From Leptospiraceae bacterium (GTDB lineage Bacteria > Spirochaetota > Leptospiria > Leptospirales > Leptospiraceae), in contig JADJFV010000036.1 in the NCBI GenBank assembly GCA_016708435.1, positions 124,001 through 188,000 of the forward strand: a stretch of DNA of 64,000 nt. Direction: 5' to 3'. Under the pieces are notes generated by a model, which searched no databases, had not been told where the DNA came from, and saw only the letters and a program-made list of their open reading frames with translations. Positions 46,801-55,135 of this stretch are shown here, piece after piece; position 1 is the stretch's first letter; each line of letters starts with the position of its first letter. A program made the translations under genes and the position numbers.

Positions 46801-47076
46801 AAATTTCTCCTTTAAGTAAGACCCCCAATGGCTAGGAACTGTAATTAAAATTTTTTCTGAACTATTTTCTGGTTTTTCAAACTCTTCTCCTAAAATATAT
46901 CTATCTGGATAAAACTCCCATTCCCCATCCAATTTAACCGAATAAATTGACATGTCATTCCACGAACTCAGATCAATTTTTCCATCTATTGCCTTAGGAT
47001 AATTATAATTAGATACACCGCAAGAGATCAAAAGAAAGAAACAAATCAGAATTGCATAGTTAACATAACTCTTCAT
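43870..47076 (-). CDS. DISM hybrid histidine kinase with PP2C phosphatase output
   Basis: The protein has 1068 residues. A lipoprotein-like signal (LLISCG) leads into a DISM extracellular domain (KIDLSSWNDMSIYSVKLDGE) and seven transmembrane helices (about residues 200-410). Then come HisKA with phospho-His in NISHELRTPLTLIKGP, HATPase (DNGVGIPYE, GTGLGLSLVK), a receiver with IVDDNSDLRRYI and Asp in LIITDLMMPRLSG, and a C-terminal SpoIIE/PP2C phosphatase (VGGDYYDY, DVSGHGVSAAM). Such a chain could dephosphorylate a STAS antagonist, for instance the one at 16810-17139. It lies 54 nt upstream of the chemoreceptor. Confidence 0.9.
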   Translation of the reverse strand: MKSYVNYAILICFFLLISCGVSNYNYPKAIDGKIDLSSWNDMSIYSVKLDGEWEFYPDRYILGEEFEKPENSSEKILITVPSHWGSYLKEKFPHRENVGEAYGTFRLKIIYPQNSRFAISSSWVANAFRLYCGKKLLLTQGTPGTSREDTIPYNDYFSVNLTDCNSDEIVFHIANFNHRLGGLRQPVTLVRDTFQFKHLMKEEAILYVLVSINLAFFLYHFLLWVLRRNDKASLFFSFLCIGTCVLIFTSEKFFQRLVNQNIFDLQYRLEFISIPLLIMANLAFMKNLFPQEISYKLSFTIYSIGFFISIPFAILPSVASSYFVPYMQFFVFVALLTVIAIAILARIRKRRLSRAIIFAYSLAFLCVLYDILMLNGFIPVGMRLMPFGFLGVIFVQAGAIAGLFTEAYHTAEHLSNNLKEEVALKTKELADANISIQTAYEQKTAFFQNISHELRTPLTLIKGPIQAAIRNQSPLDKEEIEMIGRNSNRLLQLVNQLLDLQKITSGQMKADIKPINLYLFLKMITESFSPYLKSKEISITFTPHSDALYVLADLDKLEKCIDNYISNAYKFTPAKGKIEIITSEFSNDKNQIQVLVKDNGVGIPYEKQKFLFSRFGYSEISLSKDQEGTGLGLSLVKQLVELMNGSVGYSSVAGEGSSFWFTLLVSEEHIDSNPLDFSLRQDILEFSSQKKSKKEELNYENPKSNEKILIVDDNSDLRRYIEKLLGSEGYMIITAFDGLDGKQKAENYNPDLIITDLMMPRLSGIDMIKKLRENILFKTTPILLLTAKAEEETRKEVVRAGADGYLSKPFDDSELVVTVRNLLNLKSKEKLILKDLELARSVQQNLLPRNDPSVHGLSFSSKYIPMVEVGGDYYDYAIYPDDRVGIFIADVSGHGVSAAMIGAMLKLIFSNKATSMEPAEFLSYCNEKLFNNIAAQFITASYSVISSNRKTLKIAYAGHPPARLIRNGQIQHLGKKGKPLGILESIKYEEEIYNLQSEDLLFFLTDGLIEITDSEFNTWDEDALDSELLKNKNLPVSDILDEVIRSGLEFRGKELSSDDITLIGMKVL

Positions 47077-47107
47077 TTTACAAAAGTCTATTGCGGCTAA
47101 TCAGCAT

Positions 47108-47842
47108 TCAACTCTTAGGCTTATCAGTAAAGGCAGAGCGATTTTTTTCAGGAGAAGTTTCAGGTTGTTCATTTCTCCATTTTCTATGTGCTTGCATGAT
47201 TTCCAAAACTTCCTGCGGGTCATCGGTTATTTTAATTAGATTCATATCGTCTTTCGAGATTGTTTCATATTCTACTAAAGTAGATTTGATCCAATCCATA
47301 AGACCACCCCAAAAATGCTTTCCAAACAACACCAGAGGCAAAGGGTAAATCTTATTGGTTTGCATTAAAGTCAGCGCTTCAAAGAATTCGTCTAAGGTTC
47401 CAAATCCTCCGGGCATACAAACATAACCCATTGAATAGCGAACAAACATTACTTTGCGAACAAAAAAATATCTAAAGTCCAAAGAAATATCTTGGTAAGG
47501 ATTCGGTCTCTGTTCCATCGGCAATTCAATGTTTAACCCAATGGAAAGTTGGTCTTGTTGATAAGCACCTCTATTGGCAGCTTCCATTACACCCGGTCCG
47601 CCGCCTGTAATAATGGCAAAACCATTTTGACTGAGTAGAGTAGAAAGCTCAATAGTTTTTATATAATAAGGATCATCTGGTTTTAGTCTTGCTGATCCAA
47701 AAATGGAAATGGCATCGGTAACTTCTGAAAGTTTTTCAAAACCTTCCGTAAACTCACTGATAATCCTAAAAATTCGCCAAGACTGATCACCTTTTAAATC
47801 TTCAATAATACTGCTCGGATGATTTTTGTTACGCCATGTCAT
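47108..47842 (-). CDS. LOG-family protein (cytokinin riboside phosphate phosphoribohydrolase-like)
   Basis: The 244-residue Rossmann-fold protein has GGGPGVMEAANRGAY and the defining PGGFGTLDEFFEALTLMQ motif of LOG/TIGR00730 proteins, which cleave the base from nucleoside monophosphates. An N-terminal extension of about 50 residues places it in the longer bacterial subgroup. The gene may be cotranscribed with the downstream DISM kinase (31-nt gap). Confidence 0.85.
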   Translation of the reverse strand: MTWRNKNHPSSIIEDLKGDQSWRIFRIISEFTEGFEKLSEVTDAISIFGSARLKPDDPYYIKTIELSTLLSQNGFAIITGGGPGVMEAANRGAYQQDQLSIGLNIELPMEQRPNPYQDISLDFRYFFVRKVMFVRYSMGYVCMPGGFGTLDEFFEALTLMQTNKIYPLPLVLFGKHFWGGLMDWIKSTLVEYETISKDDMNLIKITDDPQEVLEIMQAHRKWRNEQPETSPEKNRSAFTDKPKS

Positions 47843-47911
47843 TTGCTATCTCCAATTCTTTAAGTTTTTTTATCAATGTGTCACTTGTTTTGTAATGCTA
47901 CAATAATTTAT

Positions 47912-49036
47912 TTAATGATGGTGATGACTTTCTACTCTCATCCAATCAGGAACAGGTAGCCGGTGGTAAATATAAATTGGCAAAAGAATTTCATTAAGAG
48001 TAATCATTTCTGAATTGATTTTACCTTTATCCGCTACTTCTTTAATCGCATCAGCGGCTTTTAGGGAGAATATATTCGACAATCCCCAAGCGCAAAGAGT
48101 CACTATATCACGGTCTTTTTCTTTGTAGAGATATTTGATTAGTATTTCTTCTGATTTATCATAAGGGTAATGTCCGAGAATCTCAGCAAAAGAAACTCTT
48201 GCATCTTCTTGAAAACGAAACATCTCTTCTGCATGGGAAAAAATTTCTTCGCTTTGCAGAAAGGAAAGTGCATCGATTGTCTTTTGATATACGCTTAGCT
48301 CTGGTTCAGCAATTCGTGCAATCTCAACAAGTGGAATAATAGTATTAGCCGACTTCCAGATGCCTGCCATCTCTATAGAAAAATCTTGTAGAATATAATT
48401 ATCTGTATCCATTAATTCTTTTAGAGAAGATTCAACAATGGAAGAATAAGAATCTTTTTTAGTAATCAGAAGATGTTTAAAATCCATAATTTGCTCTTGC
48501 AGCTCTTCAAAAACTTCCTGATCTACATTTTGCTCTTCTTTAGCAACTTCTTCTGTCAACTTACGGGTAACAGAGATTAACTCTTCTCCTAATTCTTCTG
48601 AGTTTCCATTTCTATTTTCTTCGATCCACTCAATGTATTGCAATACATTGATACCAACTTCATCGTCTCCAAAAAGAGATTTGTTTTCTTTAAGTTCATT
48701 AAAATCAAGCTTCAATGCTAGACTGATAACTGAAAATATTCCTGCAAAATATAGCTTTGGTTCATCTGAGTGTTTCTGAACTTCCCGTAAAATATCGAGA
48801 AGTAGCGGTATATCGCTAGTAGTCGGAATATAATTTCTAAGTAGATTGGTAATGATTAAAACTTCTACAGAAGCAAGGTCTCCTTGTTGGACTTCTTTGT
48901 ATAAGAGAGAAAGGACTTTCTTAAAAACATTTACATCTTCAGAAAATGTATAAGCCAAAAGCTTATGTGCCTTTAATCCTGCATCTGGATCGTCTATTAG
49001 TTCTAACAATCTGTCTTTATTTACAATCAGTTTCAT
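47912..49036 (-). CDS. Helical-repeat protein with His4 C-terminus
   Basis: No named family was recognised. The 374-residue, all-helical protein has HEAT-like signatures (DARVSFAEILGHYPYDKSEE, LCAWGLSNIFSLKAADAIKE). An acidic linker (EELISVTRKLTEEVAKEEQN) splits two halves. It ends ESHHHH, a natural run of four histidines that could bind metal. It starts 3 nt after the receiver-GGDEF-EAL gene ends, so it is likely to act with that protein. Confidence 0.65.
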   Translation of the reverse strand: MKLIVNKDRLLELIDDPDAGLKAHKLLAYTFSEDVNVFKKVLSLLYKEVQQGDLASVEVLIITNLLRNYIPTTSDIPLLLDILREVQKHSDEPKLYFAGIFSVISLALKLDFNELKENKSLFGDDEVGINVLQYIEWIEENRNGNSEELGEELISVTRKLTEEVAKEEQNVDQEVFEELQEQIMDFKHLLITKKDSYSSIVESSLKELMDTDNYILQDFSIEMAGIWKSANTIIPLVEIARIAEPELSVYQKTIDALSFLQSEEIFSHAEEMFRFQEDARVSFAEILGHYPYDKSEEILIKYLYKEKDRDIVTLCAWGLSNIFSLKAADAIKEVADKGKINSEMITLNEILLPIYIYHRLPVPDWMRVESHHHH

Positions 49037-49039
49037 TTC

Positions 49040-51463
49040 TTAATTATTACTCGCAAGGAATTGTATGAATTCTGTTTCTGGTAGCGGCTTACTCTTATAA
49101 AACCCTTGATATAAATCACAGCCACAAGATTTCAAAAAATCAAGTTGTTCTTTTGTTTCTACTCCCTCGGCTAGGACCTTCAATCGAAGTGTATGACCCA
49201 TAGCGATAATAGTGGCAGCGATTTCGCTATCGTCTTGATTTTGGGGAATCTCATCTACAAAACTTTTATCTATCTTAAGAGTATCGAGTGGAAATCTTTT
49301 TAAATGGGCTAATGAAGAGTAACCCGTTCCAAAATCATCAATAGCCAATTTAATTTTCATAGATCTAAATTGGTTTAATATCTTTATTGCTTCTTCTTCT
49401 CTATCCATCAGCGCACTTTCCGTAATTTCAAATTCTAAATATTCTGCTGGAAATTTCGTTTCCTTTAAAATTCTTTCTACTACAGATACAATATTTCCAT
49501 GAATGAATTGTCGTGGGGATAAATTAACAGCGAGTGGAATTGGTTTGATTCCAGATTGAAACCATTTATTTCCAAGATCGCATACTTGGTGTAATACCCA
49601 TTCACCTACTTGGCTAATGATTCCACTTTCTTCTGCAATAGGTATAAAATCTGCTGGTGATATAAATCCCTCTACGGGATCTTTCCATCTTACAAGAGCT
49701 TCTGCTCCTACAACTTTTCCAGTTCGAATATCTACTTGTGGCTGAAAGTATACTCGTAATTCTTCTCTGTCAACGGCTTTGCGTAATCTAGTTTCAATCG
49801 ACAGACGACTTCGAATCGAAGAAGTTATACTAGAATTGTAATAGCGAAAAATTCCTTTTCCTTCTTTCTTTGCTTGATACAATGCCACATCTGCATGTTG
49901 AAATAATTCATCTACTGATTGCCCCTGATCGGGATATATACTAATTCCAATACTCGCACCTAGAAAAATTTCTACTCCATTTGTCAGATAGAATGGATCT
50001 GCAATAGAATCCAGCAATTCTTGCGCGATCCTTCCTGCCTTCTCTAAAGCTTCTAAATCTTCAATTAAAACAATAAACTCATCCCCACCGAGTCTAGCAA
50101 GTGTATCTCTTTCAGATAATCGCTGAAACATTCGAATAGCGGATAATTGTAATACTTCGTCGCCTAACGGATGTCCATAGCTATCATTTACATCCTTAAA
50201 CCGATCCAAGTCAATTAGTAGAATTGCTAAACGCTTACCTGAATCTAATCTACTCATAGCATGTCTGAGTCTAGATTGAAACATTAAACGATTCGGAAGA
50301 TTAGTCAACCAATCATGATGAGCTAGATAATCCAAATCATCCTGTGCGGCTTTTATTTTTGTAATATCAGAAAACACTGCAACATAGCTTAGCGTGTTAC
50401 CGTTATTATCCTTAACTGCACTGATTCCAAGAAGTTCGGGATAGATTTCGCCATTCTTGCGTCTATTCCATATTTCCCCCCGCCATTTACCTTCTTTGAG
50501 TAGACTCTGCCACATTTCATCATAGAAAGCTTTGTCCTGTTTGCCTGAATTTAGAATACGAGGAGTTTTATCTTTTAGATCTTCCATTGTATAACCTGTC
50601 ACAGTCGTAAAGGATGGGTTCACTGCTTTTATAATCGCATTTGCATCTGTAATCAACAAACCTTCTGTCGTATTATCAAATACGGCTGCCGCCTGACGCA
50701 GATTATCCTCTTGCTCTTTCATATCAGTGATGTCAACAACAGAGCCTATGTATCCCGCAAAATGGTCATTTTCCGCTAATCGGGGAATCCCTCGATCCAA
50801 TACCCACCTGTATACACCATCATGACGAAGAAGTCTATATTCCATCTCAAAAGATTGCCTCTTATGAAATGCATCTGTATACATATTCAGAAATGTTTCG
50901 TAATCATCCGGATGAACTCCAACAAGCCATCCCATTCCCAACTCCTCTTCCATGGTTCTTCCACGAAACATAAGCCATTGTTTATTAAAATAAGTAAAGA
51001 GTTTGTCTTCATCAGAAACCCAAATCAAAACGGGCGCAGAATCTGCCATAGAACGAAAGCGCTTTTCACTTTCCCGCGTGCTAAGCTGAGCTTCAAATAA
51101 ACTAAGAGCCATTTCAATCGATGAGATAAGGAAAGTTTCCCCTGAGTTTTTGATAATGTATCCATAGCGGTTAACATTTCTTACTCGCTCAACAATTTCC
51201 TTTTCAAAATGGGAGGTGAGAAAAATAATTGGAATATTCTTAAACTTAAGAATTTCCTCCGCTGCCTCGGCTCCTGAAATTCCTTCCCCTAAATTAAAAT
51301 CCATCAGAATGAGGTTGACCGATGAATCATCCCTCATTATCTGAATTGCGTCCTCTCCGCTTTCTACATGCAAGACTTCAAAATTATTTTTCTTTAGGAC
51401 AGCCATTTCAGCCATCGCAATTATAATTTCATCTTCTACGAGTAGGATATTCTTTTTTATCAT
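49040..51463 (-). CDS. Response regulator with PAS, GGDEF and EAL domains
   Basis: The protein has 807 residues: a receiver (LLVEDEIIIAMAE; phospho-Asp in LILMDFNLGEG), two PAS domains (about 130-260 and 260-375), a GGDEF domain with intact LARLGGDEFIVLIED, and an EAL domain with GAEALVRW and LAIDDFGTGYSSLAHLKRF. Both catalytic sites look intact, so it may make and degrade cyclic di-GMP under control of a kinase. No dedicated kinase is adjacent. Confidence 0.93.
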   Translation of the reverse strand: MIKKNILLVEDEIIIAMAEMAVLKKNNFEVLHVESGEDAIQIMRDDSSVNLILMDFNLGEGISGAEAAEEILKFKNIPIIFLTSHFEKEIVERVRNVNRYGYIIKNSGETFLISSIEMALSLFEAQLSTRESEKRFRSMADSAPVLIWVSDEDKLFTYFNKQWLMFRGRTMEEELGMGWLVGVHPDDYETFLNMYTDAFHKRQSFEMEYRLLRHDGVYRWVLDRGIPRLAENDHFAGYIGSVVDITDMKEQEDNLRQAAAVFDNTTEGLLITDANAIIKAVNPSFTTVTGYTMEDLKDKTPRILNSGKQDKAFYDEMWQSLLKEGKWRGEIWNRRKNGEIYPELLGISAVKDNNGNTLSYVAVFSDITKIKAAQDDLDYLAHHDWLTNLPNRLMFQSRLRHAMSRLDSGKRLAILLIDLDRFKDVNDSYGHPLGDEVLQLSAIRMFQRLSERDTLARLGGDEFIVLIEDLEALEKAGRIAQELLDSIADPFYLTNGVEIFLGASIGISIYPDQGQSVDELFQHADVALYQAKKEGKGIFRYYNSSITSSIRSRLSIETRLRKAVDREELRVYFQPQVDIRTGKVVGAEALVRWKDPVEGFISPADFIPIAEESGIISQVGEWVLHQVCDLGNKWFQSGIKPIPLAVNLSPRQFIHGNIVSVVERILKETKFPAEYLEFEITESALMDREEEAIKILNQFRSMKIKLAIDDFGTGYSSLAHLKRFPLDTLKIDKSFVDEIPQNQDDSEIAATIIAMGHTLRLKVLAEGVETKEQLDFLKSCGCDLYQGFYKSKPLPETEFIQFLASNN

Positions 51464-51824
51464 GACAAAGAAGAACTTTCGCTTTCAGAATGGAGGATTG
51501 TATAAAATTTTTTACTCTGTCGAGTAAAGAACCTTTGAAATTGCAGGAAAAAATCTTGAAAAAAAATAGATAAATGTTTCCTAGAACTCATTTTTACATA
51601 ACAATAGAATTTCAGTCATAAATCAATTAAAAATACATATTTTCCTTGGCGCAATTTGCAATGATTTAAATCATTTTAAATGACAGGGCTACGATAAGTT
51701 AGCCCTGATTTGATTCATATTAATTATTAACTATAGTTTATAAGAAAAGGTAATGTAAAGGCTTTGTAAAGTTGTTGATGTAGAGCCTTTGTAAAAGATT
51801 GAGTTTAAGATTGTTTCTTGAACA
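51464..51824. other. Intergenic region with palindromes
   Basis: No gene is visible. It holds an 8-bp hairpin (CAGGGCTA/TAGCCCTG, 51684-51707) that may end the outer-membrane protein transcript, and AATGATTTAAATCATT (51660-51675), a perfect palindrome resembling an FNR/CRP-type site, about 195 bp before the GGDEF-EAL gene. Confidence 0.45.
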
Positions 51825-52778
51825 TTAAATGCCGCGCCATTGGTCGAGATTTGAGAATGCTAATGGAACATCAGTGTATGTAGAATATGATGTTCTAAGC
51901 TCCTCTCCTCTATACCCAACTCGTAAGCCTAAAGCTCCAAAACTATGCTGGTATCCTAAATCAATTATCGAGCCTCTGATTTCTTGGTTTGTCTTTTTCA
52001 AGATTGTAGTCGAACCGGAAGCCAAACCGTAATCTGCTCTTCTGAATGAAGTTTTATTAAAGTCCCCGCTACTTGAAATTTGTCCAAGAATTGGTGAATC
52101 CATCGCATACTCTAAATATACAGCAGAAGCCGCGTTGATATTGTATAGGAGGTTAGCACCGATAAACCCCGACCAAGTGTTTTGGTTGTTCGTTGTATTT
52201 CGAATTCCAATTCCACCATTGTAAAGGTATGTTCCAGACTCTTTAAAATCACTAACAAAATTACGGAATTGAAACTTTGGAGTAACTAGAAAACTTCCAA
52301 AAGCTAATTGGTATCCCACGTTCAAATCTAGGTTTTTAAAATTTAAATCCGCATTGTGAATTCCTACTATTCCAGATCCACCTGGATTCACACTTATGAA
52401 ATCGTATTTCGGTGTATAACCTGTAAAGGCTAATCCCGGTATGCCTCTCATCTCAGCGCCTAACAGCAATGAGCCAGGACCTATTCCACTCATATAATAA
52501 TCCAATCCAATTGGATTGAGTGGATATAATTTACTCGGAGAACTCCATCCCAAATTGTATTGACCAAATCCGAAACCATTTAGCAAGTCGTCCGTAAAAT
52601 ATTTATCTTCCAATTCTGTTTTAACTTTTCCGCCAAGTCCCCAGATCCCACCTTTCACTGTAAATCCAGATTGTGTTCCGCCACTGCTCGAGCCGCTAGA
52701 TTCTTCTTCTTGGGCTAAAACGGAAACGCTAAAGAGGATGAGTAAACTTAAAATGAGTAATGAAATTTTTTTATTCAA
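51825..52778 (-). CDS. Outer-membrane beta-barrel protein
   Basis: It is a 317-residue protein with a signal peptide (MNKKISLLILSLLILFSVSV, cleavage after VLA-Q), a Ser/Gly-rich linker and alternating amphipathic strands to an end with W near the C-terminus. The start is TTG 52778, with TTTTAGGAGAA about 7 nt before it. No functional domain is known. Its upstream region is one copy of a 145-bp direct repeat. Confidence 0.72.
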   Translation of the reverse strand: MNKKISLLILSLLILFSVSVLAQEEESSGSSSGGTQSGFTVKGGIWGLGGKVKTELEDKYFTDDLLNGFGFGQYNLGWSSPSKLYPLNPIGLDYYMSGIGPGSLLLGAEMRGIPGLAFTGYTPKYDFISVNPGGSGIVGIHNADLNFKNLDLNVGYQLAFGSFLVTPKFQFRNFVSDFKESGTYLYNGGIGIRNTTNNQNTWSGFIGANLLYNINAASAVYLEYAMDSPILGQISSSGDFNKTSFRRADYGLASGSTTILKKTNQEIRGSIIDLGYQHSFGALGLRVGYRGEELRTSYSTYTDVPLAFSNLDQWRGI

Positions 52779-52780
52779 AT

Positions 52781-52925
52781 TTTTTCTCCTAAAAGATTTT
52801 AATGTCCATAATTTTTGAGTTTCAATTTAAGAAAACTCCATTTATACCTTGGGTTACAATTGTCACAGACGCAATCTACCGAATCAATTTATGTCGAAGC
52901 GAATACAATTAACGTATATTTTTCT
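52781..52925. repeat. 145-bp direct repeat, copy A
   Basis: It matches 54991-55135 over equal length with about six differences. It covers the ribosome-binding region of the 51825 gene and the last codons of the gene ending at 52889. Confidence 0.8.
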
Positions 52926-53790
52926 CCTAAATTATAATAATTAAAGTTTATACAGTGGATTTTTAGAAACTCAATCCCACACCAATTTGCCCATGCTTCA
53001 TTGAATTCATGAAAACCACCATCTACAATATTATAAATATTTGTATTAATTTCAGCGATTGCAAACCACATAGATGTAAAATAATAACGGATCCCCCCAC
53101 CAAAACCTAAATGTATATAGGAGATAGGTCCGCCAAAACCATCCCCACCAAGAGTGCCTAATCCCAAATAACCGCGCACGAATGGGTCAAAAGTATTGCC
53201 GGTTAGAAAATGATAAGACCCCGAAAGGTCTAGTGAGGTAGAATGAAAAATTAAAGTATTTTTTTGATTTATAGCATTGTTCAAACTAGAAAGCAGTATA
53301 TAGTTATATAAACTATTATGGCTCGAACTTAAAAGGGAAATCGCATAGAGATTTTCAATGATGCTATTATTTTTATTAGTTTCGAGAGTCTCCGACTTGT
53401 GAATATATTTCTGATGGTGTATAGTAAAACCAATACCTATACTATTAGAAATCCCGTATTCAAATAGTAATTCATCAATTTCCGATCTAGTTTTTCCAAT
53501 CGCACTGTTTAGACTCGAATTAGTTCCCTGTCCGCCTTTGAATTCTAAACTGATTTTTCCTTTAGAAAATCCTTTGGGCATTTTTTTCTGTAGTATCTTC
53601 TGGGCTCTTTTTCCTCTATTGACGTTGGTTCAGTTTTTTTGTCTTCTGCCACTGGTCTTTCTTCTGGTTTAGTCTCATTGATTGCAGGATTTTGTGTATT
53701 ATCTTCTGATTGTGTAAATACATACATTGGAAATATTAGCATATGTGAGCATAAGATTAGGATTATTGGTCTTTTCATTTTAAAATTCAC
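52889..53790 (-). CDS. Outer-membrane beta-barrel protein, frameshift at A7
   Basis: The first frame (from 53790) gives a signal peptide and a Pro/Glu/Lys-rich segment to EKEPRRYYRKKCPK. The second (from 53581) gives the barrel: ISLEFKGGQGTNSS, FEYGISNSIGIGFTIHH, GSYHFLTGNTFDPFVRGYLG and a final FNYYNLGEKYTLIVFAS. They join if one A is added to the A7 run at about 53582-53590, giving about 300 residues in an eight-strand-like barrel. The last codons lie in the 145-bp repeat, so the C-terminus has been rewritten by it. Phase variation at the A-run is an alternative. Confidence 0.65.
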
Positions 53791-53867
53791 TCTCGTTTTA
53801 TTTTGTCATTAAACTATTGTGTTATCGTAAACAACGTATATTATTGACAATCTCCTGAAATTTATCT

Positions 53868-54926
53868 CTAATATAAAAATGTTGTCATAGAATGAGTAAT
53901 ACCACTACATACCAGTTCTGACAATGTTAATTGACCAGAAGAATTATAGATATAATTGATTACTCCAAAGCATCCCATATTAATTGCTGGAGCAGTTGAC
54001 ACTCTGCCTGAAGAGTCGTATTTAAAAATGTACGGTGATGTTGGATTTAATGTTGAATTCCACGTGCTAATATTCCCACTTCCATCATAGGTGTAGGAAT
54101 CTGTTTGTTGAGAACTTTGTCCAATTATACAACCATATCTTGTATTACTCGCTGTACCTGAACTAGAACTGCTTGTAACAAGTTTTGTTATCCAACCCTG
54201 AGAATTTTTTGCGATACTAAAATTAGTTATAACTTTACAAATTCCTGAATCAGAATTATACGATGATACATTTGTAGAGGGGTATAATTCATTGTCAGTA
54301 TAAATATAATCTGAGACAAACGATGAACTGGGAGATCCTGAAGCATAACAACCCGTTGGCCACGCAGAAGTAATTTTACTCAGTCGTCCTAAGATATCAT
54401 AACTATAATTATTTGCAATGTTTCCTGCGCTCGTAATCCCACAGGAAATTGTTATTTGGGTTATATAATTAAGCGAATTATAACTAACTGTTAGTTTCGT
54501 ATTGTAACTTGATGCGTAACCAGAGTAACCAAGAAAGGTATTCGATGTAAACTGCCGATTCGAATTATATGTAAACCTATCTCCTGACGAAGTGGACTTT
54601 GGATTGCATCCTGGCAAACCAACCCTCCAACTCAAACCACCAGAACCCATGATGTATTGACGTGTAAAATCTGCATACGTCTCACCGGTATAATACCCTT
54701 TACCGCATTCTGGCATGACAAATACTATTCCATTTATGATTCCACTGGAAGTGAAGTTAGTCTGAGAAGAAGAGGCTAATGTCACTAATCCCACGATTAC
54801 CGAGTTGCTGGATTTATCCTCATCCTTATTTCCCGTTGCCATGTCTATTAGAGTGCAGTGCGATTGACCGGCTAATAGCAATAACGCGACAATCTTCCAA
54901 AGACTTTTTTTATTCTCCAGATTCAT
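53868..54926 (-). CDS. Lipoprotein with YD/RHS-like repeats
   Basis: I chose ATG 54926, since GAGGA lies 5 nt before it; the ATG at 54938 has no such site. The signal (NKKSLWKIVALLLLAGQSHC) ends in a probable lipidated Cys. The body has YD-repeat units: NYSYDILGRLSKITSAWP, YTYDGSGNISTWN, FKYDSSGRVSTA and YIYNSSGQL. YD repeats form beta-helical shells in RHS toxins, but no toxin domain is present in these 352 residues, so a surface or adhesive role is more likely. Confidence 0.72.
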   Translation of the reverse strand: MNLENKKSLWKIVALLLLAGQSHCTLIDMATGNKDEDKSSNSVIVGLVTLASSSQTNFTSSGIINGIVFVMPECGKGYYTGETYADFTRQYIMGSGGLSWRVGLPGCNPKSTSSGDRFTYNSNRQFTSNTFLGYSGYASSYNTKLTVSYNSLNYITQITISCGITSAGNIANNYSYDILGRLSKITSAWPTGCYASGSPSSSFVSDYIYTDNELYPSTNVSSYNSDSGICKVITNFSIAKNSQGWITKLVTSSSSSGTASNTRYGCIIGQSSQQTDSYTYDGSGNISTWNSTLNPTSPYIFKYDSSGRVSTAPAINMGCFGVINYIYNSSGQLTLSELVCSGITHSMTTFLY

Positions 54927-54990
54927 TTTCTTCCTCATAAAAATTAATTATTCTTCTAAGAAAGGTATTTCTCATCATTTCCAAAGAATT

Positions 54991-55135
54991 TTTTTCTCCT
55001 AAAAGATTTTAATGTCCATAATTTTTGAGTTTCAATTTTAGAAAACTCTAATTATACCTTGGGTTACAATTGTCACAAACGCAATCTACCGAATCAATTT
55101 ATGTCGAAGCAAATACAATTAACGTATATTTTTCT
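54991..55135. repeat. 145-bp direct repeat, copy B
   Basis: It matches 52781-52925. It covers the last codons of the sulfatase gene ending at 55119 and continues to the promoter side of the lipoprotein gene. Confidence 0.8.

Noticed and set aside
53868..54926. RHS polymorphic toxin
   Set aside because: YD-like repeats are present, but there is no RHS core with self-cleavage motif, no toxin domain and no immunity gene.
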